Shown: positions 54,501 through 63,500 of the stretch, in pieces
How positions within the stretch are numbered: position 1 is the stretch's first letter
How the letters are laid out: every line of letters begins with the position of its first letter
NCBI RefSeq assembly: GCF_040412085.2
Contig: NZ_CP115921.1
Location: 806,001-870,000 of the forward strand
From: Vibrio sp. CB1-14
GTDB taxonomy: Bacteria; Pseudomonadota; Gammaproteobacteria; Enterobacterales; Vibrionaceae
DNA: 64,000 nucleotides
Direction: 5' to 3'
Made by a program: the position numbers and the translations under genes
Notes under the pieces: generated by a model
What the model was told of the DNA's origin: nothing
Seen by the model: the letters and a program-made list of their open reading frames with translations, nothing else
The model's database searches: none

Positions 54501-57500
54501 ATCTATCGCTCACTATTACGGATAACGATGCTGGCGAGAATAAATTCAGCACTACAGTCACTAGTGTCGCGAACGACAACGGTCAGCTTCCGCTTGGCAC
54601 CTTAACCATCACCGAAGATGGCGACTGGTCTTATCAAGTCTCCAACGCACTTCAGGAGATCCAATCTCTAGGTGACGGCGATACGCGCGTCGAGCGATTC
54701 ACTGTTACCTCTATCGATGGTTCAAAAACCGAAACCATTGAAGTCACGATTCAAGGTACCAACGACTTGCCTCTTATTGGCGGCAATGCTGTGGGCAGCG
54801 TTACCGAAGACTTTGAAGTACAAACGGGAGACCTTCTCAAAGACAATGGTCAGTTGACGATTTCTGATGCGGACACTGGCGAAGCCAAGTTCCAAACGGT
54901 CGTGACGCCAGTAGGAAGCGTTCTGGGTACGCTCACCATCACCGAAACGGGTGCGTGGAACTACGAAGTTGATAATACCAATCCAACGGTTCAAGGATTA
55001 GGCGAGGGTGACTCACTCACCGAGACATTCCAAGTATTGAGCGAAGACGGTACCCCGCAAAATATCGTCATTACCATCAATGGTGTTAACGATGTGCCGA
55101 CTATCACCTCGGGCGATTCTGTTATCGCTCAAGAAGACGTCTTGGTGGATGGCGACGGCAACATCGTCGCGACTAATACCCTTGTGATTTCCGATGATGA
55201 TACCGGCGAAGAGGTGTTTAATGCGGGCGCCGCAACGCCGGTCGGCACAACACTTGGCTCCTTAACCATCGATGCAGCTGGCGTATGGACTTATAAAGTC
55301 GATAACTCACTGCCGCAAATCCAAGCGCTGGATGTGGGTACCAGTCTAACGGAGTCGTTCACAGTGACATCCGCCGATGGCACTGAACATCAAATCGATG
55401 TCACAGTTAACGGCACTGAAGATCCAACCATTATCAGCAACTACCAACCAGGTGCGGTGACCGAAGATACGGCGGGTATCCTCACCGACTCAGGCAGTCT
55501 AACGATTACTGACCTTGATTCCGGTGAAGCCCTGTTCAACACCACCGTCACTAAGCTCAATAATGGTGATGGTCATTCGCCTCTAGGCAATCTCACTATT
55601 GATGCCAATGGTAACTGGACCTACACCGTCGATAACTCCCTCACTGGCGTGCAAGAGCTGGGTGATGGTATTACTCGCGATGAAGTGTTCCAAGTGACTT
55701 CCATTGATGGTTCCGTGAGTCAAACCATAGTAGTGACGATTACGGGTGTCGATGGCGCGCCGTCGATCGTCAGCGGAGAATCGGGAGATGTCACCGAAGA
55801 TGCCGTTGTAGCTCCTAGCGATACCTTAGTGGCCACAGATAAGCTAGTGATTACCGATGAAGATGCCGGTGAGAACGTCTTTGATGCCGGTACCGCAACG
55901 CCAGTGGGCACCACGCTAGGTTCGCTCACTATCACGGCCGACGGCACTTGGACTTACACGCTGGATAACACACTCTCAGCCGTTCAGGCGTTGGATGATG
56001 GCGACAAAGTCATAGAAGAGTTCACTATCACGTCTGCGGATGGCACCGAGCACACCATTGCTGTCACCATCAACGGCACCGAAGATGAAACCTTCATCAC
56101 CGGTCCAACGACAGATACGGTGAAAGAGGACAATGATGTAGATGCTGGTCTTCTCACTGCTGGCGATAATCTGTCGCTCACGATTACTGACAACGATGCT
56201 GGCGAGAATAAATTCAGTACCACCGTCACCAGTGTCGTTAACGACAATGGTCAGCTTCCGCTTGGTACCTTAACCATTACTGAAGATGGTGACTGGTCGT
56301 ATCAAGTTTCCAATGCACTGCAAGAGATCCAGTCCCTCGGCGACGGCGATACGCGCGTCGAGCGATTCACTGTTACCTCTATCGATGGCTCTAAAACCGA
56401 AACCATCGAAGTGACCATTCAAGGCACCAATGACCTGCCTGTTATAGATGGCGATGCAGTAGGCTTAGTTATTGAAGACATCAATGTTCAGCCTGGCGAC
56501 CTTCTTAAAGATAATGGTCAGCTTACTATTTCTGATGTGGATACAGGCGAAGCTAAGTTCCAAACCACTGTCACGCCAGTGACTGTAGGGGGCATCACAC
56601 CTATTGGTACTATCACCATTACAGCGACCGGTGCTTGGAGTTATGAAGTCGATAATACCGCCACTGAAGTTCAGCAACTTGGTGCGGGCGATACCAGAAC
56701 AGAGACTTTCCAAGTTCTCAGTGAAGATGGCACTCCTCACAATGTTGTCGTTACCATCAATGGCACCAATGACGCCCCTCAGATCGGCGGTCTGTCGTAT
56801 GTAGAACTTACTGAAGACCAAGCAACGCAAATAGATGCGAACGGCGATTTGAATTTCACATCACAGGCGACGATAAGTGATGTAGACCTTGGGGAGGGAG
56901 CTTTCGTTCCTGCTACCTTGACTGCAGCAGCTGGAAACTTTACCGACGGGGCGTTAACCATAGACTCTGCGGGTAATTGGACGTACAAAATTCCAAACGG
57001 CAGCGCTAATGTGCAAGGTTTGGCTGCGGGTGAGCGTGCAACTCAAACCTTTACCGTTGAAACCGACAATAACACCACACACACCATTACGGTCGATATC
57101 GTCGGTGTTAATGACGGTTCAGTGCTAATCAGTGACCCATCTGAATCTATAGGCAGCGTCACCGAAGATGACACCCAAGTCACACTGTCAGACAATGGCG
57201 TGCTGGAATTGTCTGATGTCGATGGTGCGAATGAAGAGGTCTTCAATACCAATCCGAATACCTTTACATCAACCAGTACCGTTGAAGGCGCTGCGGCAGA
57301 TCAAGCGCTTGGTACATTGACTATTACCACCAATGGAGCGTGGAATTACCAAATACCGAACGCCAATGTTGAGTATTTGGGGCAGGGTGAAACGGCAACT
57401 GAAACATTCACGGTCTTGTCTGAAGATGGCACTCCGCACACCATAACGGTTACCATTATTGGTACGAATGATGCACCAGTCATTGCGGGTACGAGTGATC

Positions 57501-60500
57501 CTGATGGAACCGTGGTGGAATCTGGACATGAAGATACAGGGGGTGTTGTCCTAGGTACGCCAAGTATCGAAGGCCAGATTGTAGCTAGCGATATCGACCT
57601 ACCCGATAACGACGTTTTGGATTACTCCGTAGCGAATGCCACCAACCCTTATGGCACCGCTTCAGTTGACCAAAATGGCGTGTGGAAATTTGAGCTAAAC
57701 AATGGTTCAGATGCTACCCAAGCACTAGAAGAAAATGAGACTGCTACTGTGACGTTTGATGTCGTGGTGACCGATGATCAGAACGCCACTGCAACCCAGC
57801 AGGTCACCATTACCATTCAGGGCACCAACGACAAACCGTACCTAACCTCCGGAGGGGTATTTGCCGATTCAGTCAAAGAATCTGGACTCAACGAAGCGGG
57901 CGATCAACGAGCTGACGGACAAATTAACGCTGATGATTATGATCTCGCGGATAATGCGCAGTTGAGCTATGCCTTTGATTCTAATGACAGCACGGCAACC
58001 AGCGTTGAAAATCAATACGGTACCTTTACCATCAACAGTGATGGTTCATGGTCGTTTGAACTGGATAACACAAAACCTGCCACCCAAGCACTAAGAGCTG
58101 GAGAGTCGACAACGGTAGATATTGATGCCTTCATAATCGATGACCGAGATGCCTACATTAGCCAAACTCTCACGGTGACCATCAATGGTACCAATGATCA
58201 GCCAACGATCTCTGGTACCAATACTGGTGATGTGGTTGAAGACAGAAATGTCACGCGAGAAAATGGTGTTCGTTATATCACCAGTGAAGGGTCACTTCGT
58301 GTCGATGACGTTGATACCGGAGAGAGCATCTTCAACACTACCGTTGAACCAGTCGGTTCCCCTCTCGGTACTTTAACTATTGATGCTCTTGGTGACTGGG
58401 ATTATCAAGTGAACACTCGCGAGAGCGCGATTCAGCGCCTTGGTGTGGATGAAACCATGGAAGAGTCGTTCCGTGTTTACTCTGTTGATGGCACGTCCTT
58501 TGAAACCATCACTATCACGATTACTGGTACTAATGATCGTCCCAATATCCGTGGTAGGAGCTCCGACTCTATTACTGAGAATGTCGAAGGAGATGATAGC
58601 GAAGTTAAAGCAACTGGCGATCTCAACCCAAGAGATGCGGATGCGACTGATGTGCATACCTGGTCTGTCGTTGGCAGTTCAGACGGACAGTATGGCTCGT
58701 TCTCAATCAATGCCTCTACAGGCACTTGGGAGTACATTCTCGATAACGACAAAGCCGATTCGTTGCAAAAAGATGAGCTCGTTACGGAGACCTTTACGGT
58801 TCTTGTCGACGATGGCAACGGCGGTACTCGCACCAAAGACGTTACGATCAATATTACTGGTACCAATGATGCGTTGGTATTGACGGGTGATGATAGCGCG
58901 ACAGTCGTTGAAGACCTCAACATTACCGAAGATGGTGTCATTGACGTTAGCGATCTCGATACTTTGGACACGTTTGAGTTTGAAGTGTTGAATCCCGTTG
59001 GTGTGCTTGGCGATTTAACTATCGATCAGAATGGTAAGTGGACTTACACGCTTGTTCCAAATCGTGCGGAGCATTTAGAGGATAACGTTACCTATCCAGC
59101 GGATTCTCAATTTGGTGAGCAAATATTCCAGGTCAGTGTCACAGATGGTACGGCAACTAAGGTGTTCGAAGTCAGCATTGACGTTATTGGTACCAATGAC
59201 GCTCCAGACATTGATGGTGTGCGTACTGGCGTACTGTATGAAGTGAATGGGTATGGTCAAACCGTTGGCGCTGACTTAGGCGCGAACGATCCGGATCTCA
59301 ATGAAACTGAAGCGTGGCAGATTAACGACACCAATGCGGGTGTAGGTACCTATGGTACTTTGACGCTGAATCCAACGACCGGTGAGTGGGAGTATACGCT
59401 GGGCGTGAGTGATGGCCAAAAAGCCTCTGTAGATGCCCTTGCTCACGACAGTGTCGTTACTGAAACATTCTCAGTGAGCGTCACCGACAAATACAACGCG
59501 GTGAGCACCAAAACCATCACTATTACGGTTAACGGCGACAACGATCGTCCAGTGATTGGCGGAACCTTAGCCGGTGAAGTGACGGAAGATGTACATCCTG
59601 ATGATAACCCTGCCAACCCAATCACCACATCGGGTACGCTGACGGATGGCGATGTCGATATTGGTGACGACCATACTTGGTCAATTAATTCGACCAAAGG
59701 GCAGTACGGTAATATCTCCATCGACCCACAATCTGGCGAGTGGGTGTATACCCTCAACAATAACAACCCGACCGTTCAGGGGTTGAAAGGTGTCGATAGT
59801 GAAACGCTAACCGACACCTTTACCGTTACAGTGAAAGACGATTCAGGTCAAAGTGATAACACTGCAACTCAAACCATCACTGTCACGATCAAAGGCACCA
59901 ATGATACGCCGGATGTTAAAGGCGACACTTCTGGTAGCGTGATCGAAGCGACCAATGCTCGCTCAAGTGCCACTGGTGCGCTTACTGTCAGCGACATCGA
60001 TACCACTGACTCTCATACCTGGACAGTCGAGAACGAAGATCAAGCGACAGGCCAAGCAAGCGGCACCTACGGTTATATGTCGGTTGATGACAATGGTCGA
60101 TGGACGTATCAGTTGCAAAGTGACTGGGATGCCACCCGCGAGATTCCACCGGGTGAAAGCCGTGTCGACAGTTTCGAAGTCATTGTCACTGACGAAGGAG
60201 GGCTGACTGACACCATTACCGTTAACGTCACCATTGCCGGTACCAATACCGATCCAGAAATCTCAGTGCAGCCGAGCTACACCGTTATTGAAGATGGTGC
60301 CAACCTAAGTGGTACCGTCATCGCAGGTGTGCCAACTCAAGGTCAGCTCGATAGCAACGTGATTGGCGGCGGTGATCCTGATCTCAATGAAGTAGTGACT
60401 TGGAGCGTTTTGGACGGCGGTCAATACGGTACATTTAGTATCGATGAAGCGTCGGGCACGTGGCAGTATGTACTTAACAATAACGCTCTGGCCGTGGATT

Positions 60501-63500
60501 CACTTGATAAGGGTGACACGCTGGAAGACACCGTGCGTATTCGAGTGCTGGACAAGTTTGGTCATGAGTCGATTCAAGATATCACCATTAATATCGTTGG
60601 TGAAAATGACGTGCCGAACATACGTGGTGCTCAAACTCGTACAATCTCAGAAGATACAATCGAGGCAGGGAATTATACCGCTACCGGTCAGTTAAATCCT
60701 GGCGATGTTGATGCTGATGATTTCCATCTATGGGAGATATCAGATTCTAACGGTGGTCGTGGTGAATATGGGTCACTGATACTGTCGTCTGATGGTCAGT
60801 GGACATTTACTTATGATCAAGCGGACAAGTTAGATGATATTAAAGCATTAAAGCCTGGAGAGCGGGTGACGGACACCTTCGAGGTGACGGTGACTGACAG
60901 TCATGATGCAACGTCCACCGAGCTTGTGACGATTCGAATTGAAGGTCAAAACGATGCTCCGACTGTAAGTGGAGATATCACAGGCACTTATGTTGAAGAC
61001 AATGGTACCGATGACCCATCAGACGATCTGACGCCGTTAACGGGGCGCGCGATACTGTCAGATGTTGATAATGATGACTTTGCGGAATTTGTTATTGCAG
61101 ATGGTCAAACAGAGAATGTCTATTCAGGTCTTTATGGCGATCTATCAATCGATAAAGATGGCAATTGGCAGTTCACACCGAAAAACGATGTGATTCAGTC
61201 GTTGAATGAGGATGAGGTGAAGCAAGAAGTCTTTACCGTTATCGCTCAGGATCAAAATGGGGCCACTATTACTCAGGATATTACGATCTCGATAGAAGGG
61301 CGAAATGATGTTCCGGTAATAACCGGTGAATCAACGGGTACGGTCGTAGAGGACGGTACGGCCGACATCTATGGGGTTGATTTGACGCGTACTGACGGAC
61401 AATTAGTCGCCAGCGATGTCGATAATGAAAGCTCTATTAGTGGATGGTCTATCGAGACTTCCGGAGTGGGTACCTATGGCACGTTAACGGTCGATAATAA
61501 TGGCAAGTGGACCTATGTCATCGACAACTCTTTGCCTGCCACACAAGCTTTGATCTCTGGTGAAACTGTTCAGGAAACGTTTTATGTTGTGGCGACAGAT
61601 AACGACGGAGGCATATCTAATCGCCAAGAGGTCGTGATCGATGTTGTCGGTCAGCGCGATCCAGGTGACGGTTCTGGAGGTGGCGGCATTATTCCAGTGG
61701 ATATCTCGGAATTAGAGGTAACTGAGGATGGTCAACTTATTGATGGCGACTCTTACATATTTGATGTCCCTGAGGCAGCTCGCTTTGTACCGGTTAACGG
61801 TGGAATCTATGGGCAGCTGGTGAGAACGCCAGACGGCAACTGGCAGTATGAGCTTGATAATGATTCACTCCTTGTTCAAGGTCTGGATGAGGGAGAAACC
61901 GCGACAGAGAATTGGCGTATTATTCTTGGCCCGTTCTACATTAATGTTGATGTGACCATCAATGGTACAGCGGATAAGCCTGAGATTACTTACAGTTCAG
62001 ACACAACGAGTCCACAAGATGACACCATTTTCTTAGGTGAAGCCTTTGAGGACGTAACGGACTCAATTTCGGGTGTGTTGGGCGTTGATGACGCAGATCT
62101 TGGTGATACCCATGTGTGGGTAGTAGAGAACGGTCAAGGCAGCTATGGTACGTTAACGGTTGACTCAGAAACAGGTGAATGGACATATGTGTTAGACCCA
62201 TCCGTAGAACTGCCTGCGGGTGAAGAAGTCTTTGACACCTTCTTTGTAACGGTAACAGACACCGATCCTAACGAAGATCTAAGTACAGCCTCTGATAGAC
62301 GCGAGGTGAAAGTTAAGATTGTCGGTTCGGCTGAAGATGTTGTTGTGGAAGACAAAATCGTAGTTGAAACCGTTACAGCGAATGAAGATAACGATGACCC
62401 GAATGAGCTCGGCACTGGCGATTCTGCAATAACGATTACATCTGCGGATGCAGGAGGGCCTCTTGCACTTGATCCTGATCTTGGCTTGGGTGACCAAATC
62501 ACCTGGACCTTGATTGACGGAAGTGGTACATATGGAAATATCACAGTGAATCAAGATGGTTCCTGGGTCTTTACGCTTGATAATGACAGCCAAGCAGTAC
62601 AATCACTCCAAGAGGGGCAGACTCGCCAGGATGTCTTCGAGGTCTATGCCGTTGACCAATATGGCAAAACCATTGTGGATGAAAACGGGCTACCTCAGAC
62701 CTTAGAGATTGTAGTCAACGTCAATGGTCAAAACGACGCGCCAACGCTGCAAGCGAACGTTGAAGAAACCATAGTGGCGGACGACCCTGATCAAACCATT
62801 TCTGGTCAGCTGTCGGTGTCTGACGTCGATACTCAAGATCAGAATCTTCATACTTGGGCTGCGACACCAACGAGCGTAGAAAATGACTACGGCACGCTTC
62901 AATTTAATAGCGACGGCTCATGGACTTACGTGGTCAATCCAAACAATGCGGATATCATTGCGCTTGGTGCCAATGAGTCAATCCCACAAACCTGGCAAGT
63001 CACGGTTACAGATCCATCTGGTCTAACCGATACCCAAACGCTCACGATCAACATCCGTGGTGAAAACCAAGCGCCGACAATGGTGACTCAAGATGGCGAA
63101 GTGACGGAAGATGATACCAACGGCTCGGGTAGTATTTCTGTTACCAAAGCGATTGTCCTTGATGATGTTGATACCAACGATACGGTGACACTGGCTGCAG
63201 CGGATCTCAATGGCACTTATGGCCAATTTGTCGTCGACCCAACAACCAATACTTGGACGTACGAACTTTATAATGATGAGCCGCATGTTCAAGCTTTGGC
63301 CGACGGGGTGAAAGTAGTTGAATCATTCACGGTGCGCGCAACAGACAGCTTTGGTGCAGAGGTGACACAAACCGTTGAAGTCACCATTACCGGCACCAAT
63401 GACAGGCCAAGTGTTTCTGGCGCGGCAACAGGTTCCGTGAGCGATAACTTAGGCAGCACCGCCAGCGGTAAAGTCACCGTCGCCGATGTGGATATTGGCG

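Noticed and set aside
51074..56400. Regular repeats considered as a possible CRISPR or phage-like array
   Set aside because: Units are 1668 bp, in-frame coding, contiguous, with no spacers.
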